Of a stretch of DNA of 64,000 nucleotides, positions 43,860-53,100 are shown one piece after another (the stretch's first letter is position 1; each line of letters starts with the position of its first letter). Both the position numbers and the translations under genes were made by a program. The stretch comes from Niastella populi (GTDB lineage: Bacteria; Bacteroidota; Bacteroidia; Chitinophagales; Chitinophagaceae), in assembly GCF_002078015.1 (NCBI RefSeq), contig NZ_LWBP01000203.1, forward strand, positions 1 to 64,000, written 5' to 3'. Below the pieces are notes generated by a model. That model had not been told where the DNA came from, did no database searches, and was given only the letters and a program-made list of their open reading frames with translations.

Positions 43860-46616
43860 TCAGATTGAAAAAGCCGTATCTATAATTTCTGCCTGTTCCT
43901 GTGCATGTACTTTGGCGTAACCGGTAGCGGTGGCAGCGCTTGGCTGACGGCTGATAACGCCATAGTTGATGCTCTTCAGGTTCATTTGGAGGAAAGAGGC
44001 GGCGCCCATGTTCAGCGGCTCTTCCTGTACCCAGAACCAGGTGGCTTTGCTGTATTTGCGATACAGTTCTTCCAGTTGTTTAACAGGTAAAGGATATAAC
44101 TGTTCGAGCCGTATAATGGCGGTATCTTTCTTATTCTCTTTTTGCTGGCGTTCTGCGAGGTCGAAGTACACTTTACCGCTGCAGAACAATACTTTACGTA
44201 CACGTGAAGCATCATCTGCATATGTATCGTCGATCACTTCTTTAAAGCCGCCGTTCACGAATTCCTGTGTTGGTGAGTAAGTTCCCACGTGGCGCAGGTT
44301 GGCTTTGGGTGCGAAGTTGATCAGCGGTTTGCGGAAAGGCCATGCGAGCTGACGGCGCAGGGCGTGGAAGAAGTTGGCGGCCGTGGTGATATTGGTGATC
44401 ACCATATTGTTCTCTGCGCACATTTGTAAGAAGCGTTCCATACGGGCGCTGCTATGTTCGGGTCCCTGCCCTTCATAACCGTGCGGTAACAACATGGTTA
44501 CGCCGTTCATGCGCTGCCATTTTTGTTCGCCGGCCGAAATGAACTGGTCGATCATGGTTTGAGCGCCGTTACAGAAGTCGCCAAACTGGGCTTCCCATAA
44601 TACCAGGGCATCGGGGTTAGCCATTGCATAACCGTATTCAAAGCCCAGTACACCGTATTCGCTGAGCAGTGAGTTGTAGATCCTGAACTTACCGCTTGCA
44701 TCGGGGATCTGGCTCAGCCTGCTGTATGCTTTGTCGTTGTTCTCATCGCGCAAAACAGCATGGCGGTGCGAGAAGGTGCCGCGGCGAACGTCCTGTCCGC
44801 TCATACGCACATCTTTTCCGTCGAGCAACAGGCTGCCGTAAGCCAGCAGTTCACCGGTTGCCCAGTCAATTTTACCTTCTTCGTTATAGAGTTTTACTTT
44901 ATCGTTGATGATCTTTTCTACCTTTTTCAATGGTTTGAAATCGGCGGGCCATTTCATGAGGGCTTCGAACACTTTTTTGAAATCGCCTTCGCTTACTGCT
45001 GTGGCAGGTGATCTGTCGAAGTCTTCGTCGGTAGCCTGGCGCAGGTTCTTCCAGGCAATTTCAGGCTGCTGGTAATGGTAGGGCAGTGGTTTCTGCTTCA
45101 CATCATCGAGGCGTTCCTGAAGGTCGGCCCAGAATTTCTTTTCCATTTCCTTTGCCAGGTCCTTTGCATCCGATTCCCCGTTCTCCAGCAAATAGTTGGT
45201 ATACACTTCACGCGGGTTAGCGTGTTTTTCGATCAGTGCGTACAGTTGGGGCTGGGTGAATTTCGGATCGTCGCCTTCGTTATGGCCGTGTTTGCGGTAA
45301 CAAACCATATCGATGAACACATCTGAATTGAACTCCTGACGGTAGCGGGTGGCTATTTCAACACATTTAACTACCGCTTCGGCATCGTCGCCGTTTACGT
45401 GCAGCACAGGCGCCTGGATCATGGATGCCAGGGATGTACAGTAATCGGAGCTGCGGGCGTCTTCGAAATCGGTAGTGAAACCGATCTGGTTGTTGATCAC
45501 GAAGTGAATGGTACCGCCGGTATAGTAACCATCGAGGTCGCTCATTTGCAGTACTTCGTATACAACGCCCTGTCCGGCCACAGAAGCGTCGCCGTGAATG
45601 AGGATGGGCAATATTTTATCGAAATCGCTATTGTACAGTACGTCGGCTTTTGCGCGGGCAAAACCAACCACAACCGGGTCAACCGCTTCGAGGTGCGAAG
45701 GGTTGGGCAACAGTTTCAGGTGAATGGTTTTGTTATCGGCTGTTTGCACTTCACTGCCGTAGCCTTTGTGGTATTTTACGTCGCCGCTGCCCATGGTTTG
45801 GTCGGGCGTTGCAGTGCCTTCGAATTCAGTGAAGATCTGCTCATAGGTTTTACCCATGACGTTGGCCAGCACGTTCAGGCGGCCGCGGTGCGCCATACCT
45901 ATCACTACTTCCTGCACGTCGTTATTGGCGGCGGTGGTAATGATCTCGTCGAGGGCGGCAATAGTGGTTTCTCCGCCTTCGAGGGAGAAACGTTTTTGAC
46001 CGATATACTTGGTATGGAGGAACTTTTCGAAGATCACGCCCTGGTTGAGTTTTTCCAGGATGCGTTTTTTCTTGTTGATGGCTAACGGCCTGGTGAAGTT
46101 GCGTTCCATTTCGTTGGTGAGCCAGTCAACCCTTTTTTGATCGCTGATGTATTTGAATTCGATACCAACGTGCGCAGCGTAGGTTTTTTGCAGGTGATCG
46201 AGAATTTTGCGCAGGGTAGTGGTACCCAGCCCGATCATATTACCGGCATGGTAAGTTTTGTCGAGATCAGCCTCGGTAAAACCAAAGAACCCAAGATCGA
46301 GATTGGCGCCACGGTCTTTACGCTGGCGGATGGGGTTGGTTTTAGCGATCAGATGGCCTTTGTTGCGGTAACCCAAAATAAGCCGGTAGGCGCCCACTTC
46401 TTTTTTCCAGTCGAAACTTTCAGCGGGTGCACCGGCTGTTTCACTGTTTGCTGCGGTACCGTTTGTCCCATTTATGCCTTGTCCCACGGCAAAGTCAAAT
46501 CCTTCAAAAAATTTTTTAAGGTCGGGATCAACACTGTTTGGGTCTTGTAAGAAATCCTGATACAGGTTTTCAATAAAGGCCGGGTGGGAATTGGTGATAT
46601 ACGAAAAATCCTTCAT
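43860..46616 (-). CDS. sucA: 2-oxoglutarate dehydrogenase E1 component
   Basis: This 918-aa thiamine-diphosphate enzyme decarboxylates 2-oxoglutarate in the citric-acid cycle. Seen blocks: GMAHRGRLNVL (about residue 242), HGDASVAGQGVVYE, the thiamine-diphosphate region HVNGDDAEAV, MVCYRKHGHNEGDDP (about 433-447), GTFSHRHAVLRDE and HGYEGQGPEHSSARMERFLQ. The length is normal. The conserved N-terminal helix (SYITNSHPAFIENLY) for complex assembly is kept. It is first of a sucA-sucB pair; the E3 (lipoamide dehydrogenase) gene is not in the window. Confidence 0.95.
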   Translation of the reverse strand: MKDFSYITNSHPAFIENLYQDFLQDPNSVDPDLKKFFEGFDFAVGQGINGTNGTAANSETAGAPAESFDWKKEVGAYRLILGYRNKGHLIAKTNPIRQRKDRGANLDLGFFGFTEADLDKTYHAGNMIGLGTTTLRKILDHLQKTYAAHVGIEFKYISDQKRVDWLTNEMERNFTRPLAINKKKRILEKLNQGVIFEKFLHTKYIGQKRFSLEGGETTIAALDEIITTAANNDVQEVVIGMAHRGRLNVLANVMGKTYEQIFTEFEGTATPDQTMGSGDVKYHKGYGSEVQTADNKTIHLKLLPNPSHLEAVDPVVVGFARAKADVLYNSDFDKILPILIHGDASVAGQGVVYEVLQMSDLDGYYTGGTIHFVINNQIGFTTDFEDARSSDYCTSLASMIQAPVLHVNGDDAEAVVKCVEIATRYRQEFNSDVFIDMVCYRKHGHNEGDDPKFTQPQLYALIEKHANPREVYTNYLLENGESDAKDLAKEMEKKFWADLQERLDDVKQKPLPYHYQQPEIAWKNLRQATDEDFDRSPATAVSEGDFKKVFEALMKWPADFKPLKKVEKIINDKVKLYNEEGKIDWATGELLAYGSLLLDGKDVRMSGQDVRRGTFSHRHAVLRDENNDKAYSRLSQIPDASGKFRIYNSLLSEYGVLGFEYGYAMANPDALVLWEAQFGDFCNGAQTMIDQFISAGEQKWQRMNGVTMLLPHGYEGQGPEHSSARMERFLQMCAENNMVITNITTAANFFHALRRQLAWPFRKPLINFAPKANLRHVGTYSPTQEFVNGGFKEVIDDTYADDASRVRKVLFCSGKVYFDLAERQQKENKKDTAIIRLEQLYPLPVKQLEELYRKYSKATWFWVQEEPLNMGAASFLQMNLKSINYGVISRQPSAATATGYAKVHAQEQAEIIDTAFSI

Positions 46617-46882
46617 GAGGATGCAATTGAAACTTAAAGTGTATTGAGTTATTTAAAATCGGGGTACAAATATCGGTCAAAAAAGGTAGGAATGAAAGCC
46701 AAATTACTTCATTTTGTGTTTTTTGAGCTCATTTATGCCGGGGGGCGGCTAAAACCTGCAAGGGGCGTGCATTCTATGGTAAATTGGTGGAAAAAAGAAA
46801 GGTTAATTGATTGTTTTTCATACCTTGCCGAACCGGAATAAGATTTTTCGGGTTTTATTTTTCATTTTATGATGCAAATCCC
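46617..46882. other. Spacer between sucA and rpsT
   Basis: No gene is convincing here. A 65-codon plus-strand frame (46644-46841) has no recognisable domain and overlaps what should be the sucA promoter. On the minus strand GATATTTG (46666-46673), one base off TAnnTTTG, could be the -7 box of sucA. Confidence 0.5.
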
Positions 46883-46911
46883 TACCTTTGCATCCCCGAA
46901 AATTATTCGGG
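46883..46911 (+). promoter_or_regulatory. rpsT promoter -7 box and leader hairpin
   Basis: TACCTTTG (46883-46890) is a good -7 box. A small stem CCCGAA / TTCGGG (46895-46900 and 46906-46911) follows in the leader, 17 bases before the ATG. It could play a part in ribosomal-protein autoregulation. Confidence 0.55.
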
Positions 46912-46928
46912 TCTAAACTAGGAACGAA

Positions 46929-47186
46929 ATGGCAAATCATAAAGCTACCAAAAAAGACGTGCGTCAAGCCGCTAAAAGACGTGAAAGAAATAAGTATTAC
47001 GGTAAAACCACCCGTAATGCTATTCGTGATCTGAAAGCTATTAAGACTGGCGCTGAAGCTACGAAAGAGTTTCCTGATGTAGCTTCTATGATCGACAAAT
47101 TAGCAAAAAGAGGTATTATCCATAAGAACAAAGCCGCTAACCTGAAAAGCAAGCTGGCTAAGAAGATCAATACCCTGGCGAAATAA
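46929..47186 (+). CDS. rpsT: 30S ribosomal protein S20
   Basis: This 85-aa basic protein binds 16S rRNA in the body of the small subunit. It begins MANHKATKKDVRQAAKRRER and ends KKINTLAK, matching the three-helix S20 family in length and charge. It has its own promoter and a strong terminator, so it is a single-gene unit as in many bacteria. Confidence 0.97.
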   Translation: MANHKATKKDVRQAAKRRERNKYYGKTTRNAIRDLKAIKTGAEATKEFPDVASMIDKLAKRGIIHKNKAANLKSKLAKKINTLAK

Positions 47187-47245
47187 GTTGAATTGCTATC
47201 AAATCATTTGATAGTGCGACTATAAGATTATTTTTTTTGTTTTTT

Positions 47246-47273
47246 CCTCCCGTTTACGCGGGAGGTTTTTTTA
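47246..47273 (+). terminator. rpsT terminator
   Basis: Stem CCTCCCG / CGGGAGG (47246-47252 and 47259-47265) is followed by seven T residues. Confidence 0.92.
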
Positions 47274-47439
47274 TTTGAAAGAAGGCATCAAGGCAACCAG
47301 GCATCGAGGGGTTCATTGTCGCCATCAACCTGCCTTTTACTTTCTCATTTCTCATTTTTCATTTCCTGCCTTTCCCCTTCTACATTCGATATTCAACATT
47401 CAATATTCTACATTATTTTTAGGCTCCAACAGTCACACT

Positions 47440-49155
47440 ATGAGAATATTGCTTCTTTTATTATTGCCCTTATCCCTGTTCAGCCAGTCAATTACCACCA
47501 AATTCGAGCAAAGCCAGGCAAAGGAAACGCCTACTTACCACGAAATTATTACCTGGTGGAAAATGATGGACGCCCGCTTTCCCGCCATTAAAATGCTCAC
47601 CATGGGGCCAACCGATGCCGGTTACCCGCTGCACCTGGTGGTGGTTTCGAACGACGGCGATTTCGATCTGGCCGGTTTACGCCGCAAGAACAAACGCATC
47701 ATACTTATTAATAACGGTATTCACCCCGGCGAACCCGACGGTATCGACGCCAGCATGCTGCTGGTGCGCGACATTGCCGTTCGCAAATCAAAACTGCCCG
47801 ATAACGTGGTGCTGGCCATTATTCCGGTATATAATATCGGCGGCTGCCTCAACCGTAGCCCCTGGTACCGTGCCGATCAGAACGGTCCGGCCGATTTTGG
47901 TTCCCGCGGCAATTCGCAGAACCTCGACCTGAACCGCGACTTTATAAAATGCAATTCAAAAGAAGCCCGCTCCTTTGCGGCCATCTTTCACCAGTGCGAT
48001 GCCGACATATTTATAGATAACCACGTAAGCAATGGGGCCGATTACCAGCATATAATGACCCTGCTCACCAGTCAGCACAGCAAACTGGGCGGTGTAATGG
48101 GCAAATACCTGCACAACGAGTTTGAGCCGGCCCTGTATAAACTGATGAAGGAAAAAGGGTTCGATCTGGTGCCGTATGTTGATTTTGCCGGTAATACTCC
48201 CGAAAGCGGCATGACGGCTTATTTCGATGGCGCCCGGTACAGCAGCGGTTACGCCACCTTGTGGCACAGCTTTGCATTTGTGCCCGAAACCCATATGCTG
48301 AAACCCTACGGGCAACGGGTGGCCGCCACCCTGGCGCTTATGGAATCGATGATTGCCTTTACCTCAAAGAACAGCGCCATTATTCACCAGTTACGCCGGC
48401 AAACCAAAGAAAGCGTAAAAAAACAATCCAGCTTTCCGGTAAGCTGGAAGCTCGATACCACGCAGGTAGAGCAGGTGCGGTTCAAAGGGTACGAGGCGGG
48501 GTATAAACCCAGCGAGATCTCAGGATTGCCCCGGTTGTATTATGACCGCAGCAAACCGTATGAAAAACAGATCAGGTATTTCAACACTTATGCGCCCCGC
48601 ATCGCCATCGATAAACCGGCGGCCTATATTATTCCGCAGGGCTGGTGGACGGTGATCGACCTGTTGAAGATCAATAAGGTGAATATGCAGGCGCTGGCAA
48701 AAGATACCAGCATTGAAGTGGAGGTTTACCGGATAGATGATTACAAAACCATGCCCCGGCAGTATGAAATGCATCATTTGAATACCGGTGTTACAGTGAG
48801 TAGCCGAAAACAGGTGGTGCGTTTTCGTAAGGGTGATTATTATATCCCATTGAATCAGCCGGCCAACCGGTTTTTGGTAGAAGTGCTGGAGCCGCAGGGC
48901 GATGATTCTTATTTTGCCTGGAATTATTTCGATGGCATTTTGGGCAGAAAGGAAGGGTATAGTCCGTATGCGTTTGAAGACCTGGCGGCGCAATATCTGA
49001 ATGAACATCCGGAACTTAAAGCGCAGCTAACCGCGCGCCGCGCAAGCGATACCGCTTTTGCCAAAAGCGCATCGGCCCAACTGGATTTCATTTACCGGAA
49101 CTCCCCGTATTTTGAACCGGACTATCTGAGGTATCCGGTGTACCGCGTTCCTTAG
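47440..49155 (+). CDS. Secreted M14-family zinc carboxypeptidase
   Basis: This 571-aa protein has a signal peptide (MRILLLLLLPLSLFSQ) and an M14 domain: HPGEPDG (zinc HxxE), NLDLNRDF, DNHVSNGADYQ (third zinc ligand) and the general-base Glu in FVPETHM. A Gly-Trp-rich C-terminal part (PAAYIIPQGWWTV) and a typical LQFIYRNS-like end complete it. It is shorter than and different from the M14 protein at 30098-32686, and so represents a second subfamily. Start at 47440 because upstream codons are translated repeat (TTCTCATTTCTCATTTTTC and TTCGATATTCAACATTCAATATTC words). Confidence 0.87.
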   Translation: MRILLLLLLPLSLFSQSITTKFEQSQAKETPTYHEIITWWKMMDARFPAIKMLTMGPTDAGYPLHLVVVSNDGDFDLAGLRRKNKRIILINNGIHPGEPDGIDASMLLVRDIAVRKSKLPDNVVLAIIPVYNIGGCLNRSPWYRADQNGPADFGSRGNSQNLDLNRDFIKCNSKEARSFAAIFHQCDADIFIDNHVSNGADYQHIMTLLTSQHSKLGGVMGKYLHNEFEPALYKLMKEKGFDLVPYVDFAGNTPESGMTAYFDGARYSSGYATLWHSFAFVPETHMLKPYGQRVAATLALMESMIAFTSKNSAIIHQLRRQTKESVKKQSSFPVSWKLDTTQVEQVRFKGYEAGYKPSEISGLPRLYYDRSKPYEKQIRYFNTYAPRIAIDKPAAYIIPQGWWTVIDLLKINKVNMQALAKDTSIEVEVYRIDDYKTMPRQYEMHHLNTGVTVSSRKQVVRFRKGDYYIPLNQPANRFLVEVLEPQGDDSYFAWNYFDGILGRKEGYSPYAFEDLAAQYLNEHPELKAQLTARRASDTAFAKSASAQLDFIYRNSPYFEPDYLRYPVYRVP

Positions 49156-49245
49156 TTATTCAGTTTGTGAATTATTCAGTCAATGGAAAACTAAGAACTG
49201 AACAACTGAATAACTGAACAACTGAATAACTGAACAACTGATACC
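49156..49245. repeat. AACTGAATAACTGAACA tandem repeat with inverted flank
   Basis: GTTATTCAGTTTGTGAATTATTCAG is followed by five copies of ACTGAATAACTGAACA, its reverse complement. The two parts can pair into a long hairpin between the convergent M14 and AMP-nucleosidase genes. The same word occurs at 4553-4623 and 29250-29312. Confidence 0.8.
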
Positions 49246-49272
49246 CGGAAATATCGCGGATTATAGCGAATC

Positions 49273-50043
49273 TTAAAATTTAAGATGCCTTACCGTTAAC
49301 CCGTCATTGATCAATTGTTTCAGCGAATCGATGCCGATGCGCACATGCCGTTCAACAAAGTTGGCGGTAACCTTTTTGTCGCTTTCCTCGGTTTTTACCC
49401 CTTCAGGGATCATGGGCGAGTCGCTTACCAGCAGCAGCGCACCGGTAGGTATTTTGTTATAGAACCCTACCGAGAAGATGGTGGCTGTTTCCATGTCGAT
49501 GGCCATGGCGCGGATCTTTTGCAGGTACTCTTTAAAGTTTTCATCATGTTCCCATACGCGGCGGTTGGTTGAGTAAACGGTGCCGGTCCAGTAATCGACG
49601 CCATAATCGCGGATGGTGGTGGAAACCGCTTTTTGAAGGGCGAATGCGGGCAGGGCAGGCACCTCGGGCGGAAAGTAGTCGTTGGAAGTACCTTCACCAC
49701 GAATGGCTGCAATGGGAAGAATAAGATCGCCGATATTGTTGCGTTTTTTCAGTCCGCCGCATTTACCCAGGAACAGCGTGGCCCTGGGCTCGATGGCTGT
49801 GAGCAGGTCCATAACGGTGGCAGCGGTAGGGCTGCCCATGCCGAAATTTACGATGGTGATATTTTCCGCGGTAGCGCATTGCATGGGCCGGTCGATGCCG
49901 GTAACAGGAACGTTGTTCCATTCAGCGAACATTTTCACATAACCGCTGAAATTGGTGAGGAGGATATATTCACCGAAATTATCCAGGGTTTCTCCTGTGT
50001 AGCGGGGTAGCCAGTTTTTGACTATTTCTTCTTTTGTTTTCAT
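49273..50043 (-). CDS. amn: AMP nucleosidase
   Basis: This 256-aa enzyme of the nucleoside-phosphorylase/AMP-nucleosidase superfamily hydrolyses AMP to adenine and ribose-5-phosphate. Visible blocks are FGMGSPTAATV, FLGKCGGLKKR (phosphate/ribose site), IRGEGTSNDYFP, AIDMETATIF (Met-Glu substrate site) and LVSDSPMIPEG (catalytic Asp). It is the short Bacteroidota form without the extra N-terminal domain of the E. coli enzyme. Start at 50043 because family members begin MKTKEEI. It is divergent from the HsdR-N protein gene. Confidence 0.88.
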   Translation of the reverse strand: MKTKEEIVKNWLPRYTGETLDNFGEYILLTNFSGYVKMFAEWNNVPVTGIDRPMQCATAENITIVNFGMGSPTAATVMDLLTAIEPRATLFLGKCGGLKKRNNIGDLILPIAAIRGEGTSNDYFPPEVPALPAFALQKAVSTTIRDYGVDYWTGTVYSTNRRVWEHDENFKEYLQKIRAMAIDMETATIFSVGFYNKIPTGALLLVSDSPMIPEGVKTEESDKKVTANFVERHVRIGIDSLKQLINDGLTVRHLKF

Positions 50044-50230
50044 CTGTTTCTTCTTTTTAATTGGGTCAATCGTTATCCCGGTAGGGAATTGCCGTGAGGG
50101 TAAGCCCGCCTGCGCCAAAGGCTACGGCACGCGAAGTATGTACCTGGCCGGTCAGCAGCGATAAGGTTTAAGATAGTCAATAAATTTCGTTTATTTTAAG
50201 CAAAAGCTGTTGTTTTTTAGTTACGGATAG

Positions 50231-50238
50231 TAGTTTTG
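50231..50238 (+). promoter_or_regulatory. -7 box next to the 50244 ATG
   Basis: TAGTTTTG matches TAnnTTTG, with TTG at 50210-50212 at an 18-base spacing. It ends 5 bases before the ATG, so the mRNA should be leaderless or nearly so. Confidence 0.55.
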
Positions 50239-50243
50239 ACGCT

Positions 50244-50684
50244 ATGATCAGGATCGAATATCCCCGCTTTCCCTTTCGGATGAAAGAGGAAGAAGGGAAA
50301 GAATTTATTTTTGATGAGCACCGCCGGCTTTGGTTAAGGCTTACATCTGAAGAGTGGGTAAGGCAGAATTTGCTGCAATACCTGTTACAGGTGTTGAAAT
50401 ACCCCGCTTCGCTAACGGCTGTGGAAAAGGAGATCAGGCTGGGGGAGTTGAAAAAGCGTTTCGATATCCTGGTATACGATAAACAACATCAACCCTGGTT
50501 GATGGTTGAGTGCAAGGGTATGGAAATAGCGTTGAACGATGCCGTGCTGCAACAGGTGCTGCGTTATAACATAGCCGTTCCCGTTCCTTACCTGGTTATC
50601 ACCAATGGCACATCCTGTTTCGCTTATATTAGAAAAAATAACCAGCTTCAACTGCTTGAAGCCTTGCCTGAATTTGGAATTTAA
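50244..50684 (+). CDS. HsdR-N-type (PD-D/EXK) nuclease-fold protein
   Basis: This 146-aa protein is a stand-alone copy of the type I restriction enzyme R-subunit N-terminal domain (HSDR_N_2). The PD-(D/E)XK core is seen as FDILVYD (Asp near residue 73) and MVECKGME (Glu-x-Lys near 89-91), with a Gln following (VLQQVLRY). Such small proteins are widespread in Bacteroidota next to housekeeping genes, with no methylase or specificity subunit nearby here, and their role is unknown. Nuclease activity is possible because the core residues are intact. Confidence 0.85.
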   Translation: MIRIEYPRFPFRMKEEEGKEFIFDEHRRLWLRLTSEEWVRQNLLQYLLQVLKYPASLTAVEKEIRLGELKKRFDILVYDKQHQPWLMVECKGMEIALNDAVLQQVLRYNIAVPVPYLVITNGTSCFAYIRKNNQLQLLEALPEFGI

Positions 50685-50735
50685 GTTGTTGTTAACGCTT
50701 TTTATGCGTTCTTTAGCTTAACCAACAACCTGTTT

Positions 50736-53075
50736 ATGGATAATGCTATCTCTGAGAAGATAGAAGCACTAACCCGCCGTGTTCAGCAGCTTGCCCAACA
50801 GCAAACCACCATCAGCAACCAACTGGTGCAATTGATCAATGAGATCGAGGCACTGAAACAACAGGCCGCCGGCGCTATAGTCACTACACCGGTAACACAG
50901 CAATCCATAGAACAACCGGTAAAAACGGTTGAAGTGAAAGAGGTAATTGAAGCGCCAACCCGCTTCGCGGCGCCGCCAACTCCGGTGGCCAAACAGGCAA
51001 CAAGGCCTGCAACTGCTTCCCGCACATCTTCCTCATTTGAAGAATTTGTTGGAAAGAACGTAGCCAGCAAAGTGGGTATCCTGGTTACCATTATAGGCAT
51101 CTTTATCGGCGCCAAATACGCCATCGATCATGACCTGGTAAGCCCGCTTGTTCGGGTCATCAACGGTTATGTTTGCGGCGCCGCACTGATAGGGGTAGCC
51201 ATTTGGTTGAAAAAGAAATACGAGGCCTATAGCAGCGTGTTAATGGGGGGCGGACTGGCGGTATTATACTTTATCACATTTATCGCCTACAGCTATTATC
51301 ATATGATGCCGCCGGGCGCGGCCTTTGGCATGATGCTGGTGTTTACCGCGGGTACCGTATACGCAGCCCTGTTATATGACCGTGTTATCATTGCCCACCT
51401 TGCGCTGATAGGCGCCTATGCCATCCCTTTTTTACTAAGCGATAATTCAGGCCGCTATGCTGTATTCTTCGGGTACATTGCCATTATCAATACAGGTATA
51501 CTGGTGGTGTCGTTGCGCAAATACTGGAAGTCGTTATATTATACGGCCTTTGCGCTCACCTGGATAATATATATATCATGGTTTGTTTTCAGTTTCAATT
51601 ACTATCAGCATAAGTTCATAGCCTGGAGCTACCTGGGAAGCTACTTCCTGATATTTTATATCACCTTTCTGGCCTATAAGATCATTAAAAAAGAACAGTA
51701 TGGCCTGCACGATGTATTTGTACTGTTGAGCAATGCATTTATATTTTACCTGTTGGGATTTAAGCTGGCAGATCATGAGCCGGCCAATTATGCAGGCCTG
51801 TTTACGATCATCAATGCAGCCATTCATTTGACGGTAAGCCAGGTGATCAGGCGGCTGCAACTGGCCGACAGATCGCTGTATTACCTGCTGCTGGGGTTGG
51901 TGATCGTATTTTGTACCATTGCGGTTCCCGTTCAGTTAGATGGTAACTGGGTTACATTGTTATGGACGGCAGAAGCGGTGCTGGTTTTCTGGATTGGCCG
52001 CACCAGGCAGGCGCCGGCTTATGAAAAACTGAGCGTGGGATTATCATTGTTGAGTTTTTTAAGCCTTGTGCATGACTGGTTCAACCATGCCGACCGGTTC
52101 ACGTTTCCTGAAAGCGGGAGAGTGCATCCGTTTATCAATATCGTGTTTGCCTCAGGTTTGTTGATTGCAGCAGCCTATGCCGCCATCATTTATATCAACC
52201 GGAACAGCAAGTATCGAACGGGCCTGGAGGCAGGAAGCCCGGTCCTCATTTTTTATAATTATGTGTTCCCGGGTATCTTCCTGATTACGTTATATTTTGT
52301 TTTCCAGGTAGAGATAAACGGCTATTTCAGGCAATTCAGCTCGCAACAACATGGCGGTTCAGGTAATATTTTCTATGATACCGGAGTCGGTGCATTCGGT
52401 TTTGTAGTGTTGCTGTTGTACACCATGGTATTCACTATTGGTTGTATGCTGGTGAACCGGCGATGGGTGCGTAATAAAACGCTGGCTGCATTTTCGGCAG
52501 CCGCCATTGCTTTGATGATGGTGGCGTTACTCACCGGCGTGCTACAACTGCTAAACGAATTAACGATCGCATATTTTGAAAAAGGCTACGCTTATTTTGG
52601 TTCGTTTGAGTTTGCGATAAGGTATGTGGTGATAGCAGTTACCGCTCTTATGTTATATACCAGCCGGCAAAGCGTAAAAGCATTCTTTCCCGAACCCTGG
52701 GCGCAAAGGGGTTGGTTGTTGATGGTGCATATGGTTGCTCTTGGGTTTCTAAGTGCAGAATATTTGTGCTGGACCACCATGCGCGGTTCTGACAATCAGT
52801 ATAAATTAGGGTTGAGCATTTTATGGGGATTGTATGCCATGATGCTGGTGGTGTTGGGCATCTGGAAAAAGCAAAAACACCTGCGGCTGGCCGGCATTGT
52901 GTTGTTTATGGTAACGCTGATAAAACTGTTTATTTACGACCTCGCCGGCGCCGGTACCATTACCAAAACCATATCGTTCATTTCGCTTGGAGTGTTGTTG
53001 TTGGTGGTATCGTTCCTGTACAATAAGTATAAGGATGTGTTGTTCGGCAACGGGGAGCCAAAAGATGAATTGTGA
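50736..53075 (+). CDS. DUF2339 multi-spanning membrane protein
   Basis: This 779-aa protein begins with a coiled-coil-like N-terminus (residues 1-50, heptads of Leu/Ile with Gln) and a Pro/Thr/Val-rich linker. From FEEFVGKNVASKVG (about residue 100) on it has some twenty membrane segments of the DUF2339 family, with the IGIFIGAKYAIDHDLV entry block. The function is unknown. The family has been suggested to be envelope or transport associated, without proof. It follows the HsdR-N gene by 51 bases, so the two may be co-transcribed. Confidence 0.85.
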   Translation: MDNAISEKIEALTRRVQQLAQQQTTISNQLVQLINEIEALKQQAAGAIVTTPVTQQSIEQPVKTVEVKEVIEAPTRFAAPPTPVAKQATRPATASRTSSSFEEFVGKNVASKVGILVTIIGIFIGAKYAIDHDLVSPLVRVINGYVCGAALIGVAIWLKKKYEAYSSVLMGGGLAVLYFITFIAYSYYHMMPPGAAFGMMLVFTAGTVYAALLYDRVIIAHLALIGAYAIPFLLSDNSGRYAVFFGYIAIINTGILVVSLRKYWKSLYYTAFALTWIIYISWFVFSFNYYQHKFIAWSYLGSYFLIFYITFLAYKIIKKEQYGLHDVFVLLSNAFIFYLLGFKLADHEPANYAGLFTIINAAIHLTVSQVIRRLQLADRSLYYLLLGLVIVFCTIAVPVQLDGNWVTLLWTAEAVLVFWIGRTRQAPAYEKLSVGLSLLSFLSLVHDWFNHADRFTFPESGRVHPFINIVFASGLLIAAAYAAIIYINRNSKYRTGLEAGSPVLIFYNYVFPGIFLITLYFVFQVEINGYFRQFSSQQHGGSGNIFYDTGVGAFGFVVLLLYTMVFTIGCMLVNRRWVRNKTLAAFSAAAIALMMVALLTGVLQLLNELTIAYFEKGYAYFGSFEFAIRYVVIAVTALMLYTSRQSVKAFFPEPWAQRGWLLMVHMVALGFLSAEYLCWTTMRGSDNQYKLGLSILWGLYAMMLVVLGIWKKQKHLRLAGIVLFMVTLIKLFIYDLAGAGTITKTISFISLGVLLLVVSFLYNKYKDVLFGNGEPKDEL

Positions 53076-53100
53076 TTCATCCCCTCATGGTTATATTTGG

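Noticed and set aside
45399-46085. 228-codon plus-strand frame opposite sucA
   Set aside because: It is the complement of conserved sucA codons; no similarity to a known protein.
46644-46841. 65-codon plus-strand frame
   Set aside because: No recognisable domain, no promoter of its own, and it overlaps the region that should hold the sucA promoter.
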